A stretch of 64,000 nucleotides of DNA from Pomphorhynchus laevis (taxonomy: Eukaryota > Acanthocephala > Palaeacanthocephala > Echinorhynchida > Pomphorhynchidae): contig WNNJ02003016.1 of assembly GCA_012934845.2 (NCBI GenBank), positions 85,985 through 149,984 of the forward strand, written 5' to 3'. Each line of letters starts with the position of its first letter. Position 1 is the first letter of the stretch. A program made the translations under genes and the position numbers. The notes beneath the pieces were generated by a model. The model saw only the letters and a list, made by a program, of their open reading frames with translations, had not been told where the DNA came from and did no database searches. Shown in pieces: positions 52,592 to 64,000 of the stretch.

Positions 52592-54193
52592 TTAATCCTT
52601 ATGATGAGCCACTTCCTTTAAGACCATATCTCCAATAAAGTACCTTAGAGTTTCAATAGGGCGACCTAGTTGCATGAGGACACATTTATCAACATTCAAC
52701 CGTAGTCCGGTAGAATCGCACCACTTGATCAGGGAGTTTAGATCATTTTGTAACGATACTCGATCAGCAGGACTTCTAATGATCGACCAAATCTTTAGAT
52801 CGTCTGCAAACGCTAGATGAGAGCATGATAAGCGGAGTAGCAGATCATTAATGAAGATTATAAAGATCAGTGGGCCAAGGACTGATCCCTGCGGTACGCC
52901 AGAATTAATATTTACCGAATAAGAAAACACACCCCCACACAAACTCGGAAAGACCTATTCGATAGAAATTCCCCGACCCACTCACAAATATATGAATGAA
53001 GTCCATAGTGATACAGTAAAGACACTATGCCGTCGTGTGGTACCCTATCAAAAGCTTTCGAAAAATCAAGGAATACTGTATGAACCTGAAACCCAGCCCC
53101 CAAAGCATCAGCCCAGTTTTCCCGCGCAGTTAGTAGGTTAGTAAGGCATGAACGTCCGATCCTGAAACCATGTTGAGATTTAACCAATATGTGATTACGA
53201 TCCAAATGATCTCTGATTCTACTAGCAATGATTCTTTCTAAAAGTTTGCAGAATACGCTAGTCAAGCTAATGGGCCGAAAGTCCGCGCAAAAGCTAGCAG
53301 GATGCTTTTTGGGAATAGGCACCACAATTGCACACTTCCAACTGTCAGGAATCCAAGATGTGTCTAAGCTGTATCTGAAGAACATAGTTAAATCATTGCT
53401 CAGTTCGTTCGTTAGGGATTTGACGAGGAAAGAAGCAATATTGTCTGGTTCCGGAGATGTAGCGAATCGAGCTTCATAACCCCGTTCAACACCTCATCCA
53501 CTCTGAGTGGACGAACACAACACCGATGAGCAACCGGAACATACTTCCAACTAAAGTCATGCAGTTTGTTAGAGGTCAAAGCCTGTACCAAGAAGCCATC
53601 AGCTAAATGTTGGGCGATTAGAGACGGATCGGTCAAAGTTTAGTTGGCGTTTGGATTGAGCTAATTGTGGCGACAAGTGTTCTGTTGTTTCTTACATAAG
53701 ACCAAAACCTCCTAGGATTCAAAGATGCATCCCTGGCGATACTATCTTCGTACGAATAGCGTTTCTGAAATTTTAGCCGATTGCATAAGTTCCGAGAGTC
53801 GATGTAGGCACGTTTTGAAGCAGGAGAACGCCTAAATTCGCGCCACAATTTGTTGCGGGATCTTATAGCATCAAGAAGCTCTCTGTCGAACCAAGGAGGA
53901 TGTCCATGCTTGGACTTGCAGGCACGTAGCGGAGCAAAGATATCAGAAATTCGCTTCAATTCATCATGGAGCAGATCAAAGACTACAGGAACCTCCAAAC
54001 CGAAGTGGATACGAAGACTATCACATATACCTTTTGGGAAGCTTGCAGCTAGTTGACTAGCATCAACACCTACCCAACAACGTTTTTTAAAATTAGAGTT
54101 TTGTGAGGCCCTGTTGAACAGCGACAGTCGCATAGTGTACACAGTGATCGCTATTGCCAATTGGTGCGTCATAACGAACACCTGAAACGTCAC
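52592..54193 (-). pseudogene. CR1-type ORF2 linker and reverse transcriptase
   Basis: After the endonuclease come HPPWFDRELLDAIRSRNKLW and NPRRFWSYVRNNRTL, then WIPDSWKCAIVVPIPKKH, DFRPISLTSVFCKLLERII, SQHGFRIGRSCLTNLLTA, FLDFSKAFDRVPHDGIVSLL (53385-52912) and SGVPQGSVLGPLIFIIFIND with LAFADDLKIW (52942-52592). All RT motifs are present across three frames. Confidence 0.87.
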
Positions 54194-54950
54194 CCAAACA
54201 CTTAGTAAAGACCAAATCGAGTATAGAAGGCGTCCCTGTCACACAAGTAGGTTCTTTAATATGTTGAACTAGTAGCATCTCGAGTAACAGAAAGTCACTC
54301 AGTACTTTCCCAATTCCGTGAATTGGTCGTGAATGACTATTTTTCCAGTCTATTTGGGTGATATTGAAGTCACCCAGGAGCAAAATCAGAGGATACGAAG
54401 ATAAACCCAGCAAATGTTGTTTAGGAGAGTCAAATCTTAATTCTTAGGGCGGGGAACGGTAAAGGACGCAGAATCGGGATCGTTGACCATTTCCCAGTGT
54501 AAAAGCAAGACCTTCAAAGGAATAACCAATATCGTCGCGAAAATCCGAGATATTCGATACCAGGAGACTATTTCGCACATAGGCGGCTACCCCACCTCCA
54601 CGTTTACCACATGAGCGATCCGAACGTATTAGAAAATAGTTAGGGATGGCAACACAGTCATCCGAAATGTTAGAATGTAGCCATGTTTCGGTTATACAAA
54701 ATACATCAAAACGTTTCGAAGCAACTATGAATTTAATTTCCGAGAACTGAGCCAGGAGACTACGAACATTTGAATAACCGACAAAAATGTTCGTATAATG
54801 GGAAAATGTGACACGCTCGGTGACACTATCAAAGTCTACTAGTTTTTCTACACACGAACCACCCCTACTAAAGAGGTCTGACTCTACAGAAGTAAGGGAT
54901 GCCACCGGACAGTCGGACGCCACTTTACCAACTGAAAATTCCGGACACAT
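54093..54950 (-). pseudogene. CR1-type ORF2 endonuclease domain
   Basis: Contains GYSNVRSL, DVFCITETWLH (catalytic E), GKRGGGVAAYV, then after a stop near 54445 LLLGDFNITQIDW and GNSDHCVHYAT. Its ATG at 54950 overlaps ORF1 by 67 nt. Confidence 0.85.
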
Positions 54951-56146
54951 AGGTTGCCCTCACCACTTTCCAGCCGTCGATGCAGCTCGTTGAAAGCCTC
55001 ATGTCTTCTCAAACAATCCGCAGGAGATAAATCACGGAGTATATGAAAATCAGAGCGCGATAATCTAAATGTATTCTTGAGTAGGAAGTCAACATGATCT
55101 TTTGAGTCGAACAACTTTTAAAAGTCTAGGTCTATCTAAAAGTTTCTTGCCTAGACGAAAAACTCTTCGAACTTTAAGACACTTCGCAACATCCACATCG
55201 CTCTGGAGAAAAATCTTAGAAAACACCGCGCGAAGATGCACAATATCGTCATCCAGTCTACTTTGGGGATTGTTACTGAGATATTCTTTAACACCGCTCA
55301 CGATAACGTTTAACTCTCTTCTGGAGTTAAATTGTCTAGAGCTAAATTGTTTAGAGCTAGCAGACGGAACTAATGAAGAATGAGTCTCAGGGCTAAATAT
55401 GGCCGTCGATGATTTGGAGGAATCACTGCATGTTGTTTATTATTTTGAAGGCTAACTATTTGTCGTAGATTATCTATAGGCATCACGATAATCTGACTAG
55501 CCTTTGCAAGATCCTTAACGCTCTCAATTAGTGGGGCTAATAGAGGAGCAACACATAAACTGCAGCGGGGATGCAGTAGCTGCGGGTAAGCACAAGGACG
55601 CTCACTACAATCACTACTCAGAGGACAGTTTTGAGAACAATCACTGCCCGAGGAAGTGTTAATAGGAGTTGACAAATCAACATTCGCATGCTTGAGGATG
55701 GAACATTTGTCATCTACATCAAGACCGACGCTGCTCGAGTCCAATATATGGGGATGAACAATAGAATCCAAAACAGGAAGTTGTTTGAAGGAGTAATCCA
55801 TCACATTAGTATCATGCAATGCATCCCTAACGAAGCATTGAGTTGAATTGTTATTGAAGGGTATGATTGAACGATCGTTCAGTTCTAACTTCGACTGCTG
55901 CGTGAGAGAATGATTGAGTACATGAATAGCATTATTGGTTCCTATCTCAGATGATTTTGTAGTGGCCGAAACATCATCAATCCCTGACGACGAGCTGCTT
56001 GACTGTCTGAACGCTTCTGAACTCCGTTCTGGTTCGTTAATACTATGATCTTCCCCATCGTTGTGACTGTTTGAATCTGCGTTCCTCTTTAAACCATTTA
56101 TTAATACTTGCTCGTCACAATGACCTTTGAACAACAAGGAGAGCAA
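54884..56146 (-). pseudogene. CR1-type ORF1
   Basis: The N-terminal 258 residues (56146-55370) are Ser/Asn/Asp-rich with a cysteine group (CSQNCPLSSDC, CSLCVAP) and an LRQIVSLQNN stretch. The C-terminal part, in further frames (55301-54884), has KCLKVRRVFRLGKKLLDRPR, DLSPADCLRRHEAF and GEGNLCVRNFQLVKW, the RRM-like region also present at 49940-50326. At least two shifts occur. Confidence 0.65.
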
Positions 56147-56334
56147 TTCGGACGCACAGAACCCACAAACAAAATCCCTAGACAGTAGCTATTTCGTCAG
56201 ACAGGATGGAACTTTGACAGTTGTCCATATGTCGCATCCAGATCTGCTGCAAGAGACTTGGCGTTGCTGATAACCAGAGGAGGGGCTTGCTAATTTTGGT
56301 ACAGTCTGATTGCGAGTACCGTTAATCTGCTGAC

Positions 56335-57425
56335 TTGCTGACCGTTAATCTGCTGACTATATATATCCACCATTATTTTCGCGTATGTTCAAATTCATCA
56401 TCCTCCTTTCCATTCCCTATGTTCTGCGGGTTCTCACATGGTACATTCCTAGGTTCTCTGATTTTCTTTCTCCTCTTTGGCGATCTCTCTCTGTTTATCA
56501 AACCTTACTTCATTAACGTCATGCAATACGCCGATGACATCCTCATATATGCTCATGCACCCGCCCAACCCCTACACGATATCGCAATTTCTACCTTCAA
56601 ATGTCTTTCTTTTTCTACAAACGTCTCTCCCATCTTTGTCTTGTTCTAAACATAGACAAGTCCAAAATAATGTGGATACCCCGTCAACCTAACATATCTC
56701 CTCCCATGTATCTTTTATCTTATCAATCATTCCCTTAGTCCACAATCTCACTTTCTTAGGATTCAATTTCGATGATCACCTTTCCCCTAAAACCCTTCGT
56801 CCGTGACAAAGTCCGCTTGTCTAACTTAATTCTCCATGACATCCGACGTATCCGCCCCCTTATCGACTTTCCGTTCTTGTATGTCTCTTCTTTTATCTCT
56901 TCTTTTCCCTAAAATCGATTGCTGCCTCAGTCTTTTCGCCATTCTCCAAAATCTATCATCCTACCCCTACAACGCATTATCAACTCCTCAGTTCGAGTGC
57001 TCCTACGTCTCCATCGCTTCGACCACACATCTACATATCTTGTCTAACTCTCATGGCCCACCATCCATATCAGCATACAACTCCGCCTTCTTCACGCAAC
57101 TTTTCGTCTCATCGCTGTAGGCTCCCCATCGTTCAACCTTCCTTTCTTAGACGACACTCGTCCAAACGCTCTATTACTGCGTTCCCGTAATTCCCTCTTA
57201 CCCTACGTTCCCAATTACTCTAGCAACTACGGTCTCCGATCCTTCCTCATCGCGGCCCACTCGGCTGGAATCAGCTCCCACTCGACGTACGCAGCGCTCC
57301 ATCCTTTATTACATTCAAATGCCGCCTCCGTACTCACCTCTTCGACACATGATTTAGATTTTTGTTTTTTGCTGTTGTGGTCATGTAAGCGTGCGCCGGC
57401 ACGCATTTGCCACGTAAAAATAAAT
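56335..57425 (+). pseudogene. L2-like LINE, RT core to 3' tail
   Basis: Reads RVCSNSSSSFPF, then a GDLSLFIKP stretch and VMQYADDILIYAHAP (YADD near 56520-56545), followed in decayed frames by DKVRLSNLILHDIR, DCCLSLFA and the C-terminal GLRSFLIAA...WNQLPLDV region near 57235-57300. The tail has the AAGCGTGCGCCGGCACGC hairpin and ends near 57425. Six or more frame breaks. Confidence 0.75.
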
Positions 57426-57654
57426 ACGTTATTTTTAATCTGCAGCTCCTATCGTTGGTAGCAATCTTGTTACTTCGTTTGTATGTAATTTAATACAAAA
57501 TCATGCTTACTCATATTATGACAGAGGTAGATCGACATTATTTAAACTGGGCAATAATATCCTATTGATTTATTCTTTTGTATATATTTTACTTATTTAT
57601 TCAGTCCAAACTTATGATTGGACTGAATATAATCGTCTAATCGGTTATCCATTG
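57426..57654. other. Spacer between opposed L2-like tails
   Basis: About 230 bp with a CAGTCCAAACTTATGATTGG / inverse ATTGGACTGAAT pairing (57601-57628). No gene. Confidence 0.4.
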
Positions 57655-59440
57655 TTTTCTAAATAAAGATTTATTTTAACGTGGCAAGTGCGTGTCATCG
57701 CACGCTTACATGACCACAACAAAACAAAAAGGTAAATAATGTGTCGAGAAGGTGTGAACGGAGGTGGTGTTTGAATGTGATAAAGGAGGGAGCGCGGCAG
57801 ACGTCGAGAGGGAGTTGATTCCAGGCGAGTGAGGCGGCGACGAGGAAGGATCGGAGACCGTAGTTGTTGGAGTAATTGGGAACGTGGAGTAAGAGGGTAT
57901 GACGGGAACACAGCGATAGCGAGGTCGGGCGAGTGTCGTCTAAGAAAGGAAGGTTGATGAACGATGGGGACCTACAGCGATGAGAAGAAAAGTTACGAGA
58001 AGTAGGCAGAGTTGGATGCGGATGTGGATGGTGGGCAAGGAGAGTTGGGCAAGATATGTGGATGTGTTGTCGAAGCGACGGAGACGTAGGAGCACTCGAA
58101 CTGCGGAGTTGATAATGAGTTGTATGGTAGGATGATAGATTTTGGAGAATGGCGAAAAGGCTGAGGCAGCAATCGATTTTAGGAAAAAGAAGAGATGAAA
58201 GAAGATACATACAAGAACGGAAAGTCGATAAGGGGCGAATACGTCGGATGTCACGGATAATTAAGTTAGGCAAGCAGACCTTACCACGGACGAAGGATTT
58301 TAAGGCAAATGACTGGATATATAGAAGAATAGAGTCACATGAACGAAAAATTATGGAGGTGAGGCGGAATTCGGTAAGTGTAGGAAAATGCAGATCAGAA
58401 AGTGAGTTTGAAGAAAATAATCGAAAAGTGATACAAATAATACGGAATAGAATGCAGTTTTCCATAGTTACACTGGTGAGTCTTGAGAGGCAAGAGAAAA
58501 TATAATCAAAAGGTAAACACGGCAAATAAAGGGCGCTGCGGATGAAGAAGATAGGATTTAGAGGATTTATAGGATTAGCTGACGAGGTTGTCAACTCAAT
58601 CCGCTCGATCTTATCAGATATTATCGTTGAAGGAAAGGAGGATATTGTGCGTTGGCTGAATGTTAGGAGCTGATTCCGGATAGGTAAAAATCAAAGGATG
58701 TATGTTCACGATTACAAAAGGTAGTTTTCGCCTCAGAGGAGGATTCAAAAATTTGTTAGCAAAAGGTTTTCGATTAAAATGTAAGATTGTCAAATATTGT
58801 AGGATACGCAAGACGGAAAACAAAGGAATCCTATCTTCTTCCTCCTGGGGAGAAAGAAGAGAGGATTTAGAGGAAAAAGCAAACATACTGAAGCAATAGT
58901 CGATCTTAGGAAACAATAGCCTGGAGATAATAGAGTGACATTAGTTAAAATCAAACGAGCTTCTGATATGGTGAAGGTCGAGAAGTAGGAGATTTTCAAG
59001 ATCTGGTTTTGTCACGAATGAATGGATCGAGAGAAAGCCAGTTGTCGAAGTGAACTCTTAATAAAGTGAGATGATTAAAAATAAGAATAACGGTTGAATT
59101 AAGAATACAGAGAGAGGGGAGACAGTGAGAAAATTATGGATAACCCATAAGATTTTAGACTTTGAATGGTTAAGATACAAACGAAGCGAGGAAATATGCT
59201 TGGAGATGGATAGAAGACAATTTGTAGAAGAGCGGAGGGATCATCGACAAGATGAGCAGGATGATAAGGGTAAAGGAGAATATCATCAACATATTGCATG
59301 ATGCAGAAGTTATGATCGAATGTCATGCCGGAGAGATCGCCAAGGAGAAGAGATAAGAATATTGGTCCAAGAACAGATCCTGGAGGAACATCACAGAAGA
59401 GAAGAAGGGGTAGAGAAAGACGCATTGAATAGATTTTGAA
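57655..59440 (-). pseudogene. L2-like LINE, RT to 3' tail, mosaic
   Basis: On the minus strand 59425-59099 gives PPGSVLGPIFLSLLLGDLSG and IMQYVDDILLY (the YADD position reads YVDD). 58999-58600 and 58594-57695 give DYCFSMFAFS, ALKSFVRGKVCLPNLIIRDI, SLPTIHIRIQ, SFINLPFLDDTRP and GLRSFLVAASLAWNQLPLDV. Frames change at least four times, and parts of the order (58600-58920) look rearranged or duplicated. The tail, with GTGGTCATGTAAGCGTGCGA, ends near 57670. Confidence 0.75.
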
Positions 59441-59595
59441 TTGAGTAGATTTCCTTGAATTACTTTCTTTACAATTTATAAATTTTCAAGATTGTATTTA
59501 TTATATTTTTAATTAAAATAGTCAGTTTTTCAAGATATAGTGCAGGTTCAGCAAACATGTTCTACTATAGTCACCGATCAGAATTGCTCGCCTAC
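59441..59595. other. Unassigned spacer
   Basis: AT-rich, no features recognised. Confidence 0.3.
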
Positions 59596-59599
59596 ATTA

Positions 59600-59870
59600 T
59601 ACATTTATCGAAGACAATATTAGGTCTACGATAACAATCAGGTAGAGCACAGATCCTTGATGAACCCACAGGAGAGAAATGAAGTGGTAGAGAAATATGC
59701 ATTGGAATAAACACGAAAAGATTGTTCAGAGAGATAAGAGGAGAATCAGGATACAGTAGCATAATAAAAGCCATAGTTATGGAGAAAGCCATAATTGTTC
59801 AGGCTTGGGAAACTTCATTAAAAGTCAAATAAATTGAAAGAAGACCAAATAATGGTTTTATTTGACTTAT
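59600..59870 (-). pseudogene. L2-like LINE RT scrap
   Basis: The minus strand reads NNYGFLHNYGFYYA, FSSYLSEQSFRVYSNAYFST and SCGFIKD, corresponding to the region just before the PQG motif of L2-like RTs (YGFS....WF.SYLSNRTFRV.S). Heavily decayed. Confidence 0.5.
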
Positions 59871-60344
59871 ATAAATAAAGGAACATGAATGTTGATTATA
59901 TAATATTTAAGTTACATAGCATATTGAACAAAATAAATATTGAATAAAATATTTAGACTGCGAATTGCAAAATCGTATAGAAATAAATTTTAAAATTAAA
60001 TTATCCTGAAATGATGTTTGATACGGTTTTCTATATCTTCGCCGTCACCATTATGTGCCTCATCAAAATTTACATTTGACCTCGAATCATTATTACCCAG
60101 ACTTTCATCAAGGTTACATCGTAAATATGATCATCTTCTTCCACCTCAGTCCTCAGAGATTCACCAACAGCTGCATCCATTTCGTGTGTGGATTTATTTT
60201 CATCTGGTTGGCTAATTTAGCTGAAAAGCTCGTGGTATATTGTAAGAGAATATTATTTTCTACAGATAAAATATGATTTTCTCACAAACATTTTCTCACA
60301 AACATTCATTTTACATTTGACCTCGAATCGTTAAATCAAAAATC
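59871..60344. other. No gene recognised
   Basis: A CTTCATCAAAATTTACATTTGACCTCGAATC-type string occurs twice in shorter form (60069-60088, 60312-60330: ACATTTGACCTCGAATC), perhaps an eroded direct repeat. Confidence 0.3.
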
Positions 60345-60825
60345 CACAAGAATCAACTGAATTTACCCTTAAGACCCATCATTAGCCTAAGTGGGACAGT
60401 CACCCACGACATTGCTATGAATTATAAATTACTTAATTAGAGATTACCTTGATTCTACATTTATTATCAAGTCGTCGGAAGAACTACTTAAAAATGTGAA
60501 AATAAAAAATAGCGATAAAGTTGACTATCTGGATGTTGAGTCCTTATTCACGAATGATCCTGTGAAAGAGACTATTGAAATAATATTAAACAAGGTCTAC
60601 AACCATACCACAATTAATCCGCCAAATATTGATCAAGCGACAATGAAACGGCTGTTAGAGATATGCACTACAGAAACACCTTTTAACTTTAATGGTGAAA
60701 ATTACTTGCAAACCGAAGGAGTATCAATAGGGTATCCGCTTGGCCCAGCATTTGCAGACTTCTATATGAGTCATTTAAAAAGAACATTGATCAATTATCA
60801 TATTATGAGAGCATCAAAATATCTA
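60345..60825 (+). pseudogene. PLE family 2 reverse transcriptase core
   Basis: After a LRPIISLSGTVTHDIA stretch, the open frame from 60496 reads YLDVESLFTNDPVKETIEII, LLEICTTETPFNFNGENYLQ and TEGVSIGYPLGPAFADFYMS. These are classical PLE RT motifs (DV.SLFTNVP...TI, CT....F.FNG..Y.Q..G..MG.PLGP..A..YM). Here MG.P has become IGYP. The piece stops before the catalytic YADD and is joined to antisense RT sequence at about 60825. Confidence 0.8.
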
Positions 60826-61091
60826 AAATATCTTTGCGCATACTCTAGATCAATTCCGGTTAATCCTGCTTCAAGAGGTGAACACATTGCCACCGAGAAA
60901 TTCCATTCTGCGGCGCATAATGAGGAAGGGTTGCCAATTCCCAAACCGCCAAATCGTGTAGGAAGGGCTATGATTTCACGTTGAAAATCTTTTATTTGCG
61001 TCTGGCATGTTATTTTAGGTAAAAAGAATTTGTCAATGCAGCAATCTAACGGGGTTATCAGGCTCGGTTTACATTTGCACGATCGAAACAT
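60826..61091 (-). pseudogene. C-terminal scrap of the cysteine-cluster RT family
   Basis: The minus strand reads LTPLDCCIDKFFLPKITC, REIIALPTRFGGLGIGNPSS and CAAEWNFSVAMCSPL. The LP.R.GGLGI.NP....E...S....PL signature closes the animal RT class to which the 33.3-35.0 kb element appears to belong. It is open but bears no catalytic residues. Confidence 0.55.
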
Positions 61092-61149
61092 AGGATTAAA
61101 AATTTCTAAGATGAAAAAATTTGAAAAAGTTTTTCAATCAAAAATAAAA

Positions 61150-61605
61150 CAATAAATGCAAAATAAAAGATTAAATTAATAAAGATATGTATGCATAACT
61201 TACTAAATTAAAGGATAACTATATAATAACAACTATTGATAAAGCTAGTAATAACTTGTCTTCATATGCAAAAAGCTTTATTATGATATACTAATGAAAG
61301 AGGTTAATTCTAATGATTTAAATGTAAATCCAACATATGAACGTAGTGAGTTGAGTTTAGAAACAATTATTACAAGTCACTGTTCTATAATGGATAAAAA
61401 GGGTATAAAGGTTGAATTAGATAATAAAACTATACCTATATTATATTGGAATCCAAAATTACATAAAAATCCAATAAAACCTAGGTTCATATGTAGTGCT
61501 TTAAATGTACATTAAAATTACTTTCTGTCTATATGAATAAAATACTTAAAGTAATTAAAGCACACTTTAAAAAATATTGCAAGATAATCGAAATTAATGA
61601 TTTAA
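61150..61605 (+). pseudogene. PLE family 1 RT, N-terminal scrap
   Basis: Near-identical to 60-520: KLKDNYIITTIDKASNN, then MKEVNSNDLNVNPTYERSEL (61294 on), ILYWNPKLHKNPIKPRFICS and a KLLSVYMNKILKVIKAHF region, with one or two shifts. It ends in a slipped repeat at 61600-61655 (GATTTAAATGTAA three times). Confidence 0.78.
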
Positions 61606-61676
61606 ATGTAATGATTTAAATGTAAATGATTTAAATGTAAATCCAAGATATGAACGTAGTGATATGAACGTACTAA

Positions 61677-61838
61677 TTCCATAGTTACACTGGTGAGTCT
61701 AGAGAGGCAAGAGAAAATATAATCAAAAGGTAAACACGGCAAATAAAGGGCGCTGCGGATGAAGAAGATAGGATTTAGAGGATTTATAGGATTAGCTGAC
61801 GAGGTTGTCAACTCAATCCGCTCGATCTTATCAGATAT
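61677..61838. repeat. 162-bp duplicate of 58460-58621 at a LINE 5' junction
   Basis: One mismatch was noticed in 162 bp. The source is minus-strand L2-like sequence 3.2 kb upstream. Here it is fused directly to the first base of the CR1-type LINE at 61839. Confidence 0.85.
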
Positions 61839-64000
61839 CTGTAAATATTCCAGGTTATCGTCTACTTCGAGGGGACAGGAGGTCCAGTATGCGAGGGGGC
61901 GGTGTTGCAGTGTACGTTCGAGACCATTTGCTAATTTCTGGCATCGATCAAGTTTGTGATCCGCAAGGCTCGTTCGAGAGTATTACCTTTCATATTGGGT
62001 ATGATCGTGTTGGTATCAGTCTCTGCGTTGTATATCGCTCACCTTCTATGATCACTGATTGTAATCTTCTGAAGTCAGTATTGCGATCGATAAGTATCAG
62101 TTCTCATTTCCTTCTTCTAGGAGACTTCAACCTACCTAGATCAGATTGGCGGCAAACAATATTTGATGATGGCACCGTCGTAGAAAGAGAAATCTCCCAC
62201 TTCCTCGCTGATGAACTCTTACTAGTACAACACATTCAAGAGCCCACACGATTTTCTTCCCATAATAATGATACTATACTTGACTTGGTTTTTTCCAAAC
62301 GTCTTGAAGACATAGCTCGAGTGGATTATCTTCCACCGATAGGTAACTCTGACCACTGCGTGCTATCACTACAGGTCACCCCAAACTTTAAATTCCGCCA
62401 TTTTACGGCTCCCATCGTAAAACGGGTTTGGTCAAAAGTGCTTGATGAGCAAATTTTATCTTTCTGTCAACGTCGTCCACTATCTTTAACAAATACTAAA
62501 GAAGTCTCACTAAAAGTGATTGGGGATTACCTTTTAGGTATTTCTGACGTGTTTGCACCAAAGCGTATCATCTCGCCAAATACTAAATATCCTGTTTGGT
62601 TCGATAAGGACCTGAGATTGATGTTGCGAGTACGAAATCGTCTTTGGAAGTTATCTCGTTCGCTTCCGTATTACGCCAACATTTATAGGTATCTTAGGAA
62701 CGTCTGTACTCGTATGAAAACGTTAAAACGTGATAAATTCGAATCTACAATCATCAAGGAAGTTAATCGCAACCCCAAGCTATTTTGGTCATATGCTCGG
62801 CAAAACGGAACGCTCAACTCTGCAATCAAGCATGTGCACTCTGAATGTGGCTTGGTTACAAATGAAACTGATATAGCTGAGACCTTCGCATCCTCGTTCT
62901 CTTTATCCACTTTACCACATTGCGATTCTCATATGATATGGTACGGGTGCTCTATCCCTCCGCGTAATGAATCCCGGCCAATTTGCGTTACTGAAATTCA
63001 AGATTATCTCAATAATATTCGTCCTTTTAGCGCAGCTGGCCCCGATGACATCTCCCCATACCTGCTCAAAGCTTTATCGAGTTACCTGGCACCATTCCTG
63101 ACTATTATCTTTGATAAAATTCTGGCCACTGGCAGTGTCCCAGAAGATTGGAAAACTGCAACCGTTGTTCCTATTCCCAAAAAAAAATTTTGCATCATCC
63201 TGTGGTGATTATAGGCCAATAAGCTTAACCTCTTCTCTGTGCAAAGTTCTCGAACGCGCCATCAGCACTAGAGTCTACGATCATCTTGTCTCTCTTGGTA
63301 TACTATCGTCCGCTCAACATGGTTTTCGTCACTCCCGTTCTTGTTTGACGAACTTGCTTACCGCGCGCGAAACTTGGACCCAGTCGTTAAGTTTTGGTAG
63401 CTCACTCGATATAATCTTTATTGATTTTTCGAAAGCCTTCGATCGCGTCCCTCATGATGGGATGATTAGGTTGTTAGCACACTACGGAGTATCCTCCATG
63501 TTATGCAATTGGATTCGTGATTTTTTGGACGGGAGATCATTTCAGGTGAGGGTTGGCAATAGCATGTCTTCTACTAGGTTAGTTAAATCCGGAGTTCCGC
63601 AAGGTACAGTCCTTGGTCCCTTGCTTTTTATTATATTTCTCAATGATCTTCTGTTACGCATAAACAGTCCCTGCCTGGCATTCGCAGACGATGTGAAAGT
63701 GTGGTGCGATAGCATCTCAGATCCTGATGGCCGGCATCTACAACATGATCTCCAGACAATCTACGACTGGAGCAGTGCTACCGGTATGACCATAAATGTA
63801 GATAAGTGCGTTCATATGAAACTCGGCAAATGTAAATCTGATCATGAATTCTATTTAGGATGTTATAAGCTTCACAACATTTCTGTTCATAGAGACCTAG
63901 GGATTATTTTGAATAACGACCTTAAAACACGACCGAATACCGATTATATCTACGGTAAAGCCATGAAGGCCTTGTATTGTATTAAGAACACATTTAGTAA
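61839..64000 (+). mobile_element. CR1-type LINE ORF2, almost intact, runs off the window
   Basis: The sequence starts inside the endonuclease (VNIPGYRLLRGDR) and continues with MRGGGVAVYVRDH, FLLLGDFNLPRSDW and IGNSDHCVLSL, then the linker WFDKDLRLMLRVRNRLWK and NPKLFWSYARQNGTL, and the RT start AGPDDISPYLLKAL with WKTATVVPIPKK. A single frame change at an A9 run (about 63180-63188) separates this from DYRPISLTSSLCKVLE, SSAQHGFRHSRSCLTNLLTA, FIDFSKAFDRVPHDGMIRLL, SGVPQGTVLGPLLFIIFLND and LAFADDVKVW (FADD). Apart from that one homopolymer shift the ORF is open to the edge, making this the youngest-looking LINE here. It is 5'-truncated. Confidence 0.88.

Larger units (their letters stand above)
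51975..56160 (-). mobile_element. CR1-type LINE, close to full length, inactive
   Basis: On the minus strand it runs ORF1 (56146-54884), endonuclease (54950-about 54093), linker (54193-53412), RT (53385-52592) and C-terminal domain (52570-51980). About six stops or frame changes interrupt it. It is related to, but clearly distinct from, the 47.4-50.3 kb copy. A short direct repeat (CCGTTAATCTGCTGAC twice, 56320-56357) lies just outside its 5' end. Confidence 0.87.

Noticed and set aside
1-64000. CRISPR array, bacterial operon or riboswitch
   Set aside because: The window is eukaryotic: spliced exons, LINEs, PLEs and Merlin elements. No regular short repeats with unique spacers, ribosome-binding sites or operon-like gene clusters were seen.
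1-64000. tRNA and rRNA genes
   Set aside because: No cloverleaf-forming segment with good internal promoter boxes and no rRNA-like conserved sequence was recognised by eye; a tRNAscan-SE or Infernal run would settle it.

Overview
The window is AT-rich eukaryotic DNA from an invertebrate animal. It has spliced genes with very short introns (two of 45 nt) and a heavy, layered load of transposable elements. The mobilome (Penelope-like elements with GIY-YIG domains, CR1-type and L2-like LINEs, Merlin DNA transposons and a Mag-like Gypsy element) fits several invertebrate lineages, such as roundworms or flatworms. The species cannot be fixed from sequence alone.

Two host genes stand out. (1) A dachshund (dac) orthologue runs on the + strand from about 6.1 to 22.9 kb. 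Eight exons were read by eye. Exons 2-3 encode the highly conserved DACH/SKI-SNO box, exon 4 the RPGRP-type linker, and exons 5-8 a poorly conserved tail. The splice phases agree across all seven junctions. Intron 3 (10.8 kb) holds PLE pieces, an L2-like LINE end, a foldback element and a 4.6 kb Gypsy fossil. (2) An intact single-exon ORF at 42257-43570 encodes a 437-residue DUF4139-family protein. It sits alone between LINE fragments and a degenerate satellite.

Layout. 0-1.6 kb: PLE family 1 RT and its end repeat. 1.6-5.2 kb: fossil LTR-element remnant and a LINE 3' end. 6-23 kb: dac. 23.6-24.7 kb: a Merlin element with an 8-bp target duplication. 25-27 kb: PLE family 2 fragment, a long-TIR foldback element and a second copy of a 783-bp block that also lies in dac intron 3. 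28-29 kb: LINE RT. 30.4-33 kb: PLE family 1, minus strand. 33.3-35 kb: a broken reverse transcriptase with a cysteine-rich N-terminus. 35.6-38.4 kb: PLE family 2 N-terminus, L2-like LINE and a second Merlin, fused end to end. 39.4-41.7 kb: two CR1-type LINE pieces. 42.2-43.7 kb: DUF4139 gene. 44.9-46.4 kb: tandem satellite. 46.5-47.3 kb and 56.3-59.9 kb: L2-like copies arranged tail to tail. 47.4-50.3 kb and 52.0-56.2 kb: two long CR1-type LINEs, minus strand. 60.3-61.6 kb: PLE and RT scraps. 61.8-64.0 kb: a nearly intact CR1-type LINE running off the window.

The most unusual signals are a repeated, potentially pseudoknotted structure at the ends of PLE family 1 with compensatory changes between copies; the lone DUF4139 gene; the short, divergent Dachshund; and palindrome or filler DNA at several LINE junctions. 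Splice sites and element borders were found by eye, without alignment software.
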